From: JAGPCK01 sp041675505
GTDB lineage: Bacteria > Bacteroidota > Bacteroidia > UKL13-3
Direction of reading: 5' to 3'
Length of the DNA: 64,000 bases
Assembly (NCBI GenBank): GCA_041675505.1
Contig: JBAYTR010000011.1
Location: forward strand, 1 to 64,000
The translations under genes were made by a program, and so were the position numbers. The notes under the pieces were generated by a model. The model saw nothing but the letters and a program-made list of their open reading frames with translations, was not told where the DNA came from and did no database searches. Shown piece after piece: positions 1 through 7,573 of the stretch (positions within the stretch are counted from its first letter, which is position 1; the number at the start of each line of letters is the position of its first letter).

Positions 1-57
1 ATCAAACTCTTTGAGGATGCTGGCAATTTGACTTGGACTGAATTTACTCTTTTTCAT
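1..57 (-). CDS. IS3-family transposase OrfA, first 19 codons only (cut by window edge)
   Basis: The minus strand from position 57 reads ATG AAA AAG AGT AAA TTC, giving MKKSKFSPSQIASILKEFD before the window ends. This is the characteristic opening of the helix-turn-helix OrfA of IS3-family elements (MKKSKFS..QI..ILKE). OrfA binds the element's ends and is normally fused to the OrfB DDE transposase by a -1 frameshift, but those parts lie outside the window. Whether the element is intact cannot be judged. The family call rests on 19 residues only. Confidence 0.7.
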   Translation of the reverse strand, partial: MKKSKFSPSQIASILKEFD

Positions 58-199
58 TTTTTTACAATTTAAAGTTAGAATTTTTTCTACTTATAAATCG
101 TACTATTTTTGGGGATGCTTACAGTTGTTTTGTTTAGTCTTTGTTAAATAAAATAGAGGATTGTCAGTTGTAGCAACTTACAGCACAAATGCTGATTGA
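58..199. other. IS leader and probable IS-chromosome junction, AT-rich, no gene
   Basis: This is the non-coding stretch between the OrfA start and the DUF393 gene. An IS3 element should end within it. Read on the minus strand, a TGT-starting segment begins near position 182 (TGTAAGTTGCTACAACTGAC), and it would suit the TG-starting inverted repeats of IS3 elements. The opposite end is outside the window, so the boundary is a guess. Confidence 0.3.
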
Positions 200-228
200 G
201 TGGTCAGACGCATAGCGCGTCAGACCAC
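200..228 (-). terminator. stem-loop just past the DUF393 stop codon
   Basis: Two 12-base arms (200-211 and 217-228) pair with one central A-A mismatch around a 5-nt loop. The hairpin touches the stop codon of the DUF393 gene at 228-230. It has no T-run on either strand, so it is not a classical intrinsic terminator. It could protect the 3' end of the message or be a chance remnant at the IS junction. Confidence 0.35.
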
Positions 229-650
229 TAATCTAAAAACCGTTCTTGCCATTCCGGCTTGGGTAAAGGGCAGCTCTCTGATTGACCAAACCACTTGTAC
301 CTGTGGCGTGCAATAAAGCGGTACACACCATCACGCACAAAGCGCGGAACAAGTATAAAAACATACAACACCGGCCACAGGCCACTGAGGTGTTTGCATA
401 TTCTGAGTGCAGCCGTTGATTCAGTGTACACGTGATTGTTTTCCTTCATCACAATACTTGATGGTTCATTTGACTCCGCAAAATCAGTTGACAGCAATTC
501 TTTTGCCCGATAAGATTGCAATGAACAAAACTTAAAAGCAGCTTTTTTATCGCGTTTTAAAACAAACCGCACAGCCGCATTGCACAGGTTACAAACTCCG
601 TCATAAAATATTACAGTCTGTTGCGGGTTACCTGAGGTAGAATTGGGCAC
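228..650 (-). CDS. DUF393 (DCC-family thiol-disulfide oxidoreductase) protein
   Basis: A protein of about 140 aa with the family signature FYDGVCNLCN near the N-terminus: an aromatic-D-G-x-C-x-x-C motif with a thioredoxin-like CxxC. It continues with the AAVRFVLKRD helix typical of DUF393. Members are predicted thiol-disulfide oxidoreductases of unknown substrate. There is no ATG in frame. I chose GTG at 648-650 because a TAnnTTTG promoter element on this strand lies at 672-679, so a TTG at 674 would fall upstream of transcription. It is divergent from ffh, with 39 bp between the starts. Family is firm, start codon and function are not. Confidence 0.8.
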   Translation of the reverse strand: MPNSTSGNPQQTVIFYDGVCNLCNAAVRFVLKRDKKAAFKFCSLQSYRAKELLSTDFAESNEPSSIVMKENNHVYTESTAALRICKHLSGLWPVLYVFILVPRFVRDGVYRFIARHRYKWFGQSESCPLPKPEWQERFLD

Positions 651-657
651 TATGTTG

Positions 658-665
658 TAAATTTG
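658..665 (+). promoter_or_regulatory. -7 element (TAAATTTG) of ffh
   Basis: This matches the Bacteroidota -7 consensus TAnnTTTG, 25 bp before the ffh ATG at 690. I see no TTG at the proper -33 spacing. It lies back to back with the element for the divergent gene at 672-679. Confidence 0.5.
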
Positions 666-671
666 TCGCCT

Positions 672-679
672 CAAAGGTA
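672..679 (-). promoter_or_regulatory. -7 element (TACCTTTG) of the DUF393 gene
   Basis: On the minus strand this reads TACCTTTG, a match to TAnnTTTG, and predicts a transcript starting near 665. No TTG is seen at -33. Only 6 bp separate it from the opposing ffh element, so the two polymerase footprints would overlap. Confidence 0.45.
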
Positions 680-689
680 CTATATAATC

Positions 690-2018
690 ATGTTTGAAAG
701 TTTAAGCAGTAAGCTAGATAAAGCATTTAAACTCCTCAAAGGGCAGGGGCGCATCACAGAATTAAATATTGCCGAAACGGTAAAAGAGATCCGTAAGGCA
801 TTGTTGGATGCTGACGTAAACTACAAGATTGCCAAGCAGTTTACCGATAATGTAAAAGCCAAAGCATTGGGTGAAAACGTGCTCACCAGCATTTCACCCG
901 GGCAGCTCATGATTAAGATTGTAAACGATGAGTTAACGGCCTTGTTAGGTGGCGAAAAAACAGACATCAATACCTCGGGTTCACCTACCATCATCCTCAT
1001 GTCGGGTTTGCAGGGCTCGGGTAAAACTACTTTCTCGGGCAAGTTGGCCGGTTATTTTAAAAGCAAAGGAATGACTGTAATGCTGGCCGCCTGTGACGTG
1101 TACCGTCCGGCTGCGATTGAACAGTTGCGTGTGGTGGGCGAACAGATTAACGTGCCTGTTTACCTTGATATTGAAACCAAAGATCCTGTTAAAATTGCTA
1201 CCGATGCGGTAAAGCACGCCAAAGAAACAGGAGCCAAAGTTATAATTATAGATACTGCCGGTCGTCTCTCCATTGATGAAGAGATGATGCAGGAAATAGC
1301 CCGTATCAAATCGGCCATTAATCCTTCTGAAATCCTTTTTGTGGTAGATGCCATGACGGGGCAGGATGCTGTGAATACAGCAAAAACATTTAACGATGTA
1401 TTGGATTTTGATGGGGTGGTACTTACCAAAATGGATGGCGATACCCGTGGTGGTGCGGCTTTATCCATTAAAACAGTTGTAAACAAACCCATCAAATTTA
1501 TTGGTACCGGTGAAAAGCTCGATGCCATTGATTTGTTTTACCCTGACCGTATGGCCCAGCGTATTTTGGGCATGGGTGATATTGTTTCATTGGTAGAGCG
1601 AGCTCAAAGCATTTACGATAAAGATGAGGCCGAACGATTACACAAAAAATTAACCCGCGACCAGTTTGACTTTGATGATTTCCTGAACCAGATTCAGCAA
1701 ATCAAAAAGATGGGTAACCTCAAAGACTTAGTGTCCATGATTCCGGGTGTGGGTAAAGCCATGAAGGATTTGGATATAAGTGATGATGCGTTTAAAGGCA
1801 TTGAAGCCATCATTCGTTCCATGACTCCTGAGGAACGCAAGAATCCTGATGTAATTAATGGTTCACGCAAGAAACGTATTTCCGGTGGAAGCGGCACGGA
1901 TATCACCCAAGTAAATCAATTGCTCAAACAGTTTGATGAAATGCGTAAAATGATGCGTACCATGAACAAAATGCAAGGAGCAGGAAGAGCCATGAAAGGT
2001 TTGCCTTTCGGCAGGTAA
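690..2018 (+). CDS. ffh: Signal recognition particle GTPase Ffh (SRP54)
   Basis: A 442-aa protein. It binds signal sequences of nascent membrane and exported proteins and, with 4.5S RNA and FtsY, delivers ribosomes to the translocon. The N-terminal helical bundle (1-85) is followed by the NG GTPase domain: G1 loop GLQGSGKT at 106-113, DTAGR, and TKMDGD. The C-terminal M domain is methionine-rich (MRKMMRTMNKMQ) and ends in GLPFGR. The ATG at 690 is preferred over a longer frame from 663, because Ffh proteins begin MFESLS and the -7 element lies at 658-665. Length is normal for the family. Confidence 0.98.
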   Translation: MFESLSSKLDKAFKLLKGQGRITELNIAETVKEIRKALLDADVNYKIAKQFTDNVKAKALGENVLTSISPGQLMIKIVNDELTALLGGEKTDINTSGSPTIILMSGLQGSGKTTFSGKLAGYFKSKGMTVMLAACDVYRPAAIEQLRVVGEQINVPVYLDIETKDPVKIATDAVKHAKETGAKVIIIDTAGRLSIDEEMMQEIARIKSAINPSEILFVVDAMTGQDAVNTAKTFNDVLDFDGVVLTKMDGDTRGGAALSIKTVVNKPIKFIGTGEKLDAIDLFYPDRMAQRILGMGDIVSLVERAQSIYDKDEAERLHKKLTRDQFDFDDFLNQIQQIKKMGNLKDLVSMIPGVGKAMKDLDISDDAFKGIEAIIRSMTPEERKNPDVINGSRKKRISGGSGTDITQVNQLLKQFDEMRKMMRTMNKMQGAGRAMKGLPFGR

Positions 2019-2025
2019 TTAAAGG

Positions 2026-2736
2026 TTAGTCATATTCAATAAGGTATTCGTTTATCTTATTCTTTTTCGGGTAGATATTGAATACTTTGGCAGTTGTGTT
2101 TCCATTAAACGTTTTACTGAATTGGACAATGGTTTCTACACCAGCTACTCCCATGTGCTGTATTGTAGTATCTTTAGGCAGGTGATTGAAGGATTTTGTG
2201 TAATAGTTTTTATCAAAAGGATTGGCGTTCAAAACATCTGTTTCACATTCTAATCTGAAGCCTGAGTATACTTTGCTTGCATAACTTTTAAGTCTGATTT
2301 TTATCAGTGCTTCATCATAATGTTCAAACTCTAAGTTCTGAAATTGAGCAGGTGTAAAGTCAAACATGGAATGCTTTTCCGGTAAAACGAAACTATTGGT
2401 AGTGCTTGGGTTTACCTGAACATACAAGTATTTACTATTAAAAAGGGAGCTGTCAATTTCAATTTTTGCAACAAATTCACCGTCAGTATTTGTTGTGGCT
2501 TTACCTACAACCATTGCCGGTTGAGGAAATATTGACCAGGCAGCTCCATTACTCCAGTTAATGGATACAGTCACATTTGCTTTCGGTTGTTTATTTGCCG
2601 ATCCGTCTACTATTTTTCCTGTAACTGTTAATGAAACGCAATTCGCTTCACATTTTGTAATCTGTTCCTTTTTGCATTGACAAAAAATGATGCAGGCAAT
2701 TGTTACTGATACAAGTATGGTTTTTCCCGAAAACAT
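2026..2736 (-). CDS. Orphan lipoprotein with carboxypeptidase-regulatory-like fold
   Basis: A 236-aa protein with a hydrophobic N-terminus ending in Cys residues (IACIIFCQC), consistent with a lipoprotein signal. The segment VTGKIVDGSANKQPKANVTV resembles the start of a transthyretin-like carboxypeptidase-D regulatory domain, often used for protein-protein contact at the Bacteroidota cell surface. I do not recognise the rest. The gene is AT-rich compared with ffh and trmD on either side, and it ends 7 bp after ffh in the opposite orientation. It looks like an accessory insertion into a housekeeping region. Confidence 0.65.
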   Translation of the reverse strand: MFSGKTILVSVTIACIIFCQCKKEQITKCEANCVSLTVTGKIVDGSANKQPKANVTVSINWSNGAAWSIFPQPAMVVGKATTNTDGEFVAKIEIDSSLFNSKYLYVQVNPSTTNSFVLPEKHSMFDFTPAQFQNLEFEHYDEALIKIRLKSYASKVYSGFRLECETDVLNANPFDKNYYTKSFNHLPKDTTIQHMGVAGVETIVQFSKTFNGNTTAKVFNIYPKKNKINEYLIEYD

Positions 2737-2753
2737 ATTCGAATATACTATTT

Positions 2754-3431
2754 TCAGTCTTCTAACAATCCGGGTCTGCGTTTTTTGGTACGCTCCACTG
2801 CTTGTTCGTTCCGCCAGTCTTCAATTTTTTTCTCGTGGCCGGAGAGTAACACTTCCGGTACTTTCCAACCTTTGTAATCAGCGGGGCGGGTATACACAGG
2901 CGCACTGATTAAATTATCCTGAAACGAATCAGAGAGGGCAGAGGTTTCATCACTCATTGCACCCGGTATAAGACGCACAATGGCATCAATAATCACAATG
3001 GCTGCGGGTTCTCCGCCTGTTAGTACAAAGTCGCCTATGGAAACTTCTCTGGTAACCAGATGTTCGCGCACACGTTCATCCACACCTTTGTAATGGCCGC
3101 AAAGAAAGCAAATGTTGTTTTTCAGGCTAAGTTCATTGGCCATCTTTTGGTTAAACAATTCCCCGTCAGGCGATAGGTAAATTATTTCATCATACGTGCG
3201 CTGTTCTTTTAAGTCCGTCAGGCATTTGTCAATGGGTTCAATCATCATCACCATGCCTGCACCTCCACCGTACTGGTAATCGTCAACCTGCTTGTATTTG
3301 GTTGTGGTGTAATCGCGCGGGTTGTGTGTATGGATACTGACCAAACCTTTGTCTGCCGCTCTTTTCACAATGGAGTGGTTAAGCGGACTGTCCAGCAAAT
3401 CGGGGTGTAAGGTTACAACATCTATGCGCAT
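2754..3431 (-). CDS. trmD: tRNA (guanine-37-N1)-methyltransferase TrmD
   Basis: 225 aa. A SPOUT-class enzyme that methylates G37 next to the anticodon with S-adenosylmethionine and so prevents +1 frameshifting. The family core is visible: MRIDVVTLHPDLL at the start, the GGGAGMVM loop, and the knot region LTGGEPAAIVIIDAIVRLIPG, with GHYKGVDERV before it. It is the third gene of an rpsP-rimM-trmD operon. Its ATG overlaps the rimM TGA by one base, a sign of translational coupling. Confidence 0.97.
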   Translation of the reverse strand: MRIDVVTLHPDLLDSPLNHSIVKRAADKGLVSIHTHNPRDYTTTKYKQVDDYQYGGGAGMVMMIEPIDKCLTDLKEQRTYDEIIYLSPDGELFNQKMANELSLKNNICFLCGHYKGVDERVREHLVTREVSIGDFVLTGGEPAAIVIIDAIVRLIPGAMSDETSALSDSFQDNLISAPVYTRPADYKGWKVPEVLLSGHEKKIEDWRNEQAVERTKKRRPGLLED

Positions 3432-3946
3432 CAGTTGTTCAGATTGAGCAAACCTTCCGGCAAGTCGAGGTAGAGTTCCTTTTTGCGGGGTTTGATGTCT
3501 ACAATAAAATCGTCAACCAAAGGTATTAAAACTTCCTCACCACCATAAATTATGCTGAGTAAAGTTTGAGCCGGCCGTTCCATCACTTCTGTAACCTCTC
3601 CCAACAACCCGTAATTATTATCAATAAGGATAAATCCTTTTAGGTTTTTAGCGTGAAATCCCTTTTCAGGAGAGGGTTCAAAAGTAAGGATGGAATAATT
3701 GCAAAGCGATTTAGCCTGTTCAATAGTATCTACGCCTTCCAGCTTTATAATCCATTCATCGTTGGCTTCAGAGAAGCGGGTAACCATGAAAGGAACGGGC
3801 TTTTGTTTCATTTCCAGCATCAGGGCAGCTTTTACCAATACACCGGGAAAAGAAAAAGGTGAATTGAGTTTTACCTTCAATTCACCTTTTAGTCCGTGTG
3901 TGCGGGATAGTATACCTGCGTGGCAGTATTGCTTACTGCTCGCCAT
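3431..3946 (-). CDS. rimM: 16S rRNA processing protein RimM
   Basis: 171 aa. An assembly factor that binds S19 and the head of the 30S subunit and is needed for 16S rRNA maturation. The N-terminal barrel opens with the family signature (AGILSRTHGLKGELKVK). The C-terminal PRC barrel ends in VLIPLVDDFIVDID-like residues, here VLIPLVDDFIVDIKPRKKELYLDLPEGLL split over the last 35 positions. It sits 2 bp downstream of rpsP and overlaps trmD by one base. Confidence 0.96.
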   Translation of the reverse strand: MASSKQYCHAGILSRTHGLKGELKVKLNSPFSFPGVLVKAALMLEMKQKPVPFMVTRFSEANDEWIIKLEGVDTIEQAKSLCNYSILTFEPSPEKGFHAKNLKGFILIDNNYGLLGEVTEVMERPAQTLLSIIYGGEEVLIPLVDDFIVDIKPRKKELYLDLPEGLLNLNN

Positions 3947-3948
3947 AT

Positions 3949-4494
3949 TTATTCAGCAGCGGGAGTTTCTTCAGCAGCAGGAGCAGCTTCTTCGGCTACC
4001 GCCTCAGTTGCCTCGGCAGTTACTTCAGCGCTCAGTGCAGATTGCTTTTCAGCAATTTTGCGGGCTCTTTCAGCATTTACCTTAATTTCCTGGTCTAAAC
4101 GAGCTTTCTTATCGGCTTCAGCTTTAGAAAGCAGGCCGGTAGATTTGCTGTTTACTTTGTTGTTTTTCTCTTCTAACCATTTGGTGTATTTAGCATCAGC
4201 TTGCTCCTGAGTTAAAGCACCTTTAGTTACGCCTTTGTTCAGGTGAAGTTTCAACATAGCACCTTTGTAAGAAAGAATGGCGCGGCAGGTGTCTGTTGGT
4301 TGCGCACCGTTTTCTAACCATTTAACTGCCTTCTCAACGTTTAAGTTGATGCTGGCCGGGTTGGTATTGGGGTTGTACTCACCAATACGTTCAATGAACT
4401 TACCATCCCTTGGAGCACGAGCGTCCGCCACCACGATGTGGTAATAAGCAGCTTGTTTGCGTCCGAAACGCTGTAATCTGATTTTTACTGACAT
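3949..4494 (-). CDS. rpsP: 30S ribosomal protein S16 with Ala/Glu-rich C-terminal extension
   Basis: 181 aa. The first 80 residues are ordinary S16 (MSVKIRLQRFGRKQAAYYHIVVAD, then RDGKFIERIGEYNPN), which binds 16S rRNA early in 30S assembly. The remaining 100 residues form a Lys/Ala/Glu-rich, probably helical extension ending in repeated EEAAPAAEE-like residues. Such long tails are common in Bacteroidota S16. It heads the rpsP-rimM-trmD operon. A 7-bp stem with a 9-nt loop sits in its leader. Confidence 0.96.
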   Translation of the reverse strand: MSVKIRLQRFGRKQAAYYHIVVADARAPRDGKFIERIGEYNPNTNPASINLNVEKAVKWLENGAQPTDTCRAILSYKGAMLKLHLNKGVTKGALTQEQADAKYTKWLEEKNNKVNSKSTGLLSKAEADKKARLDQEIKVNAERARKIAEKQSALSAEVTAEATEAVAEEAAPAAEETPAAE

Positions 4495-4523
4495 TTTTTA
4501 AATTATTAATTATTAACTAAATA

Positions 4524-4546
4524 CCGTTTGTTCTCCTTGCAAACGG
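4524..4546 (-). promoter_or_regulatory. Leader hairpin of the rpsP operon
   Basis: CCGTTTG (4524-4530) pairs perfectly with CAAACGG (4540-4546) across a 9-nt loop, 30 nt before the rpsP start on the minus strand. It could be a protein-binding leader structure or mere chance. No known S16 leader motif is recognised. Confidence 0.25.
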
Positions 4547-4653
4547 GAGCGCAAATGTCGGGCTATATTTTTAAAAATCAAAATGATGGACAAAACTTCC
4601 TGATTTTTAATGCGGTTTCGTCAATTTAATGTGCGTAAAAGCGCGCCAAATCT

Positions 4654-4661
4654 TACTTTTG
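4654..4661 (+). promoter_or_regulatory. -7 like element TACTTTTG before the DUF853 ATPase
   Basis: A match to TAnnTTTG only 4 bp before the ATG at 4666. If used, the transcript would start at about the initiation codon, giving a leaderless or nearly leaderless message. There is no TTG at -33, so it may be chance. Confidence 0.3.
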
Positions 4662-4665
4662 AAGC

Positions 4666-6198
4666 ATGACGGACAAAGCTACTTTTATTCAACGTATTCA
4701 ACAATCTTATTCTTCGAAAGAAGCACATATTTACCTGGGAGCCGGAGTTTTAAACAACGAGATACTGGCCGAGGCACAAATCAACCTGCCCCTGCGTATG
4801 ATGAACCGCCACGGACTGGTGGCAGGAGCCACAGGCACCGGTAAAACCCGAACCCTGCAAGTATTGGCTGAACAACTTTCTGATGCAGGAGTACCCGTTT
4901 TTCTTTTGGATGTGAAAGGCGACCTGAGCGGATTAAATGCACCCGGAACTTCCAACCCCAAACTGGAGGAACGGGCTAAAAATTTAGGTATCACGTTTAA
5001 TCCGCAGGGATTTCCGGTAGAGGTGTATTCGCTCAGCGGTAAAAACGGAGCTACCATGCGCGCTACAGTGCTCGAGTTCGGCCCCGTATTGTTATCCAAA
5101 GTACTGGAGTTGAATGAAACGCAAACAGGCACCCTGGCTGTGCTTTTCAAATATGCCGATGACCACAAGCTGCCTTTGGTTGATTTGAACGACCTGAAAA
5201 AAGTATTGAATTATCTGGAGGAAGGCCCCGGTAAAGAAGAAATAAAAGAGAGCTATGGAAAAATATCTACGGCTACCTCGGGCACCATTTTGCGCAAGAT
5301 AGTAGCACTCGAACAACAGGGTGTCGACCGCATATTTGGCGAACCATCGTTTGATATTGATGATTTGTTCCAGAAGGTAGACGGGAAAGGAGTTATCAGC
5401 CTGCTCAACATTTCTGATACACAAAGTCAGCCCGCGTTGTTCAGTACGTTTTTGCTCAGCCTGCTGGTAGAAATTTACAACAGTATGCCCGAAGCCGGTG
5501 ATTTGGATAAACCCAAGCTGGTATTCTTTTTTGATGAGGCTCACCTGTTGTTTAAAGATGCTCCCAAGGCTTTTTTAGAACAGATTGAACAAGTAGTCCG
5601 ACTCATTCGCTCCAAAGGTATCGGGGTGTTTTTTTGTACGCAATCTCCGCAAGATATTCCTGAAACGGTATTGGCTCAATTGGGTAACAGGGTTCAACAT
5701 GCCTTGCGTGCCTTTACTCCGAATGATGCCGACAATCTGCGCAAGACAGTAAAAACCTATCCGCGTTCTGATTTTTATACCATTGATGAATGTCTTACTA
5801 CGCTGGGTATTGGGCAGGCGCTGGTGACGGTACTCAATGAAAAAGGTATTCCAACTGAAGTTGCGGTAACACATTTAACACCACCCCGCGCCATTATGGG
5901 CCCTTTGCCTGCTAAGGAATTGCAGCAGTTAATCGCAGCTTCAGAAATGCAGGCCAAATATGGTGAAACAATTGACCCGTTAAGTGCGCATGAAATTTTA
6001 ACCGAACGTGTAAATGCCCGCCAGCAGCAGGAAGCAGCACTTGAAGAAAAAGAAGAGGTAAAGAAAACGGGCAATGGCCGCAGGGAAAAATCTGCTGTGG
6101 AAGAGGTGTTGAGCAGCCCTGTGGCGAAGGAGATAGGCCGGCAGGTGGTGAGGGGATTGTTCGGGATGTTGTTTGGGGCACCGAAGAGGAGGAGATGA
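4666..6198 (+). CDS. HerA-like P-loop ATPase, DUF853 family
   Basis: 510 aa. A RecA-fold ATPase of the HerA/FtsK superfamily. Walker A is GATGTGKT at about 56-63, followed by LLDVKGDLSGL; Walker B is FFFDEAHLLF at about 289-298; and FFCTQSPQDIPETVLAQLGNR is the sensor region split around residue 330. DUF853 proteins are predicted DNA translocases or helicases with no defined cellular role. The last 80 residues are charged and end in PKRRR. It is monocistronic in appearance. The stop codon runs directly into an 8-bp tandem repeat. Confidence 0.9.
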   Translation: MTDKATFIQRIQQSYSSKEAHIYLGAGVLNNEILAEAQINLPLRMMNRHGLVAGATGTGKTRTLQVLAEQLSDAGVPVFLLDVKGDLSGLNAPGTSNPKLEERAKNLGITFNPQGFPVEVYSLSGKNGATMRATVLEFGPVLLSKVLELNETQTGTLAVLFKYADDHKLPLVDLNDLKKVLNYLEEGPGKEEIKESYGKISTATSGTILRKIVALEQQGVDRIFGEPSFDIDDLFQKVDGKGVISLLNISDTQSQPALFSTFLLSLLVEIYNSMPEAGDLDKPKLVFFFDEAHLLFKDAPKAFLEQIEQVVRLIRSKGIGVFFCTQSPQDIPETVLAQLGNRVQHALRAFTPNDADNLRKTVKTYPRSDFYTIDECLTTLGIGQALVTVLNEKGIPTEVAVTHLTPPRAIMGPLPAKELQQLIAASEMQAKYGETIDPLSAHEILTERVNARQQQEAALEEKEEVKKTGNGRREKSAVEEVLSSPVAKEIGRQVVRGLFGMLFGAPKRRR

Positions 6199-6237
6199 TT
6201 GGAAAATTGGCAGATTGGCAGATTGGAAAATTAGAAA
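6198..6237 (+). repeat. Five tandem 8-bp units (ATTGGAAA/ATTGGCAG)
   Basis: Consecutive octamers from 6198 read ATTGGAAA, ATTGGCAG, ATTGGCAG, ATTGGAAA, ATTAGAAA. They begin at the last base of the upstream stop codon and end 30 bp before the next gene. The pattern is a word-like intergenic repeat rather than a protein or RNA feature I can name. Confidence 0.85.
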
Positions 6238-6266
6238 GATTGAATAATTTCTTAACAGATAATAAT

Positions 6267-6911
6267 ATGAAACAAATAGTGATATTAATTGGATTCATGC
6301 TTTTACTTAGCTGCAATTCAGAGAATATAGAAATTAGAAAATCATTTTATCCTAATGGGAATATCAAAAGTGAGATATCTTACTGTAATGGAGTAGTAAA
6401 TGGCATAGTCAAACATTACCACGAGAATGGAAGTTTGAAAGAGGAATCAAGTTGGAAGAATGATCAGCCAATTGGTTGCGGAAAAATTTATTATTCAAAT
6501 GGAAATGTTCTTTCTGAGAAATGTTATGAAAATGGCAAGGTTGAAGGCAAGGTTTTAGGATATTATGAATCAGGGAAGAAAAAAGTAGAAGCAACATTTA
6601 AAAAAGGGGTACTTAATGGAGAATACAAGGAATTTTCGGAAGACGGAACGCTGCTAAGTGTGGTAAGCTACATGAATGATAAAAAAAATGGGCAATATTT
6701 GAAATACTCAACCAATGGAGTGAGGATACAAGAAGGTTTTTATAAAAACGATTTATTGGATGGAGATGTGCTTGTTTATGGAGAAGATGGGGTGCTATAC
6801 GAAAAACAACATTTCGTAAACGGAATTCTTAATGGAAAAGCCTTGAGTTTTGATGAGAAGGGTAAAGTAATAAACATGGTTCTGTATAAAAATGGAACTA
6901 TTGTAAAATAG
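6267..6911 (+). CDS. MORN_2 (YwqK-like) repeat lipoprotein
   Basis: 214 aa from the ATG at 6267, which gives a clean lipoprotein signal (MKQIVILIGFMLLLSC, lipid Cys at 16). A longer frame from 6195 would translate the octamer repeat and is rejected. The rest is about eight copies of a 23-aa MORN_2 unit of the form Y-x-N-G-x-x-x-x-x-x-Y-x-N-G-x-x-x-G. The unit is found in YwqK-family proteins, some annotated as antitoxins, but no toxin gene lies next to it here. It is AT-rich and likely an accessory surface lipoprotein. Confidence 0.75.
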   Translation: MKQIVILIGFMLLLSCNSENIEIRKSFYPNGNIKSEISYCNGVVNGIVKHYHENGSLKEESSWKNDQPIGCGKIYYSNGNVLSEKCYENGKVEGKVLGYYESGKKKVEATFKKGVLNGEYKEFSEDGTLLSVVSYMNDKKNGQYLKYSTNGVRIQEGFYKNDLLDGDVLVYGEDGVLYEKQHFVNGILNGKALSFDEKGKVINMVLYKNGTIVK

Positions 6912-6999
6912 GTAATCCTCCTAAATTATCCGTATTTGTAATACAGAAGCATGAGTTTGTTTGAAACTAAGTTTCATAGTAGGTGTAAATAATAGTAAC

Positions 7000-7500
7000 A
7001 TGAATAGTTACATTAAAATAAGCGTTTTACTAACTTTTGTATACTTGCTTGGTTGCAAACATACTAACAAAGTATCCTATGAAAATAAACTAATGAATAA
7101 ACGCTTTGTACTATTAGGCTATCGCAATATGGAAAAAGACTCATTCTACCTTCCACCTATTCGAGATTCAATATTATATACCTTTTACAAAGACACTCTT
7201 GTTATAAGAGTTAAATCTGATAGTATTTCTGCAGGGTATAAATTATCTTTAGACAACGCAAGATTCAACTATTTATCTCTGGACTTCTCATCTACCGGCT
7301 CTCGACAAGATAAAATATTTGGTTCAAAGTACCCTTTTGTACGAAGAGTGTTTTCTTTAGGAAAATACAAAAACATAGAATTAAAAAATGACACTCTGCT
7401 TTTATATTCTAGCTTTATCGTTCAAGAAATCGAAGCCGAAAAACAAGAAGTAAAAAACACAAATAAAACCTTTATAACGATACTTCAACTCTGCCCTTAG
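7000..7500 (+). CDS. Orphan lipoprotein, family unknown
   Basis: 166 aa from the ATG at 7000, which gives a lipoprotein signal (FVYLLGC, lipid Cys at 19). An upstream TTG at 6961 would spoil the signal. The mature part is polar with alternating hydrophobic strands and I recognise no domain. It is strongly AT-rich, with AGA and ATA codons common, unlike the neighbouring acetyltransferase. Forty bases after its stop comes a palindromic element that recurs after another orphan lipoprotein gene near 34182. Confidence 0.6.
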   Translation: MNSYIKISVLLTFVYLLGCKHTNKVSYENKLMNKRFVLLGYRNMEKDSFYLPPIRDSILYTFYKDTLVIRVKSDSISAGYKLSLDNARFNYLSLDFSSTGSRQDKIFGSKYPFVRRVFSLGKYKNIELKNDTLLLYSSFIVQEIEAEKQEVKNTNKTFITILQLCP

Positions 7501-7540
7501 CAGAGTTTACTTTGTCTAAGCTAAATATAAACCCCGCCTC

Positions 7541-7560
7541 GGTTCGTGTCATCACGAAAC
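7541..7560 (+). repeat. Palindromic intergenic element (GGTTCGTG..CACGAAAC)
   Basis: TTCGTG (7543-7548) and CACGAA (7553-7558) form a perfect 6-bp stem with a TCAT loop. The same opening decamer GGTTCGTGTC is found at 34182-34191, also just after an AT-rich lipoprotein gene and in the same orientation. There is no following T-run, so it is not a standard terminator. Confidence 0.5.
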
Positions 7561-7573
7561 GAAACCACACACC

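Noticed and set aside
3699..4210. Plus-strand frames opposite rimM and rpsP
   Set aside because: Mirror frames of clear ribosomal operon genes. Their Ser/Ala-rich translations reflect Ala/Glu codons on the other strand.
6195..6266. Start of the MORN-repeat lipoprotein at 6195
   Set aside because: It would translate the octamer repeat and bury the lipoprotein signal that begins at 6267.
6267..7500. A YwqK-type toxin-antitoxin pair
   Set aside because: The second gene is a lipoprotein-like orphan, not a recognisable toxin. The MORN protein itself has a lipoprotein signal, unlike a cytosolic antitoxin.
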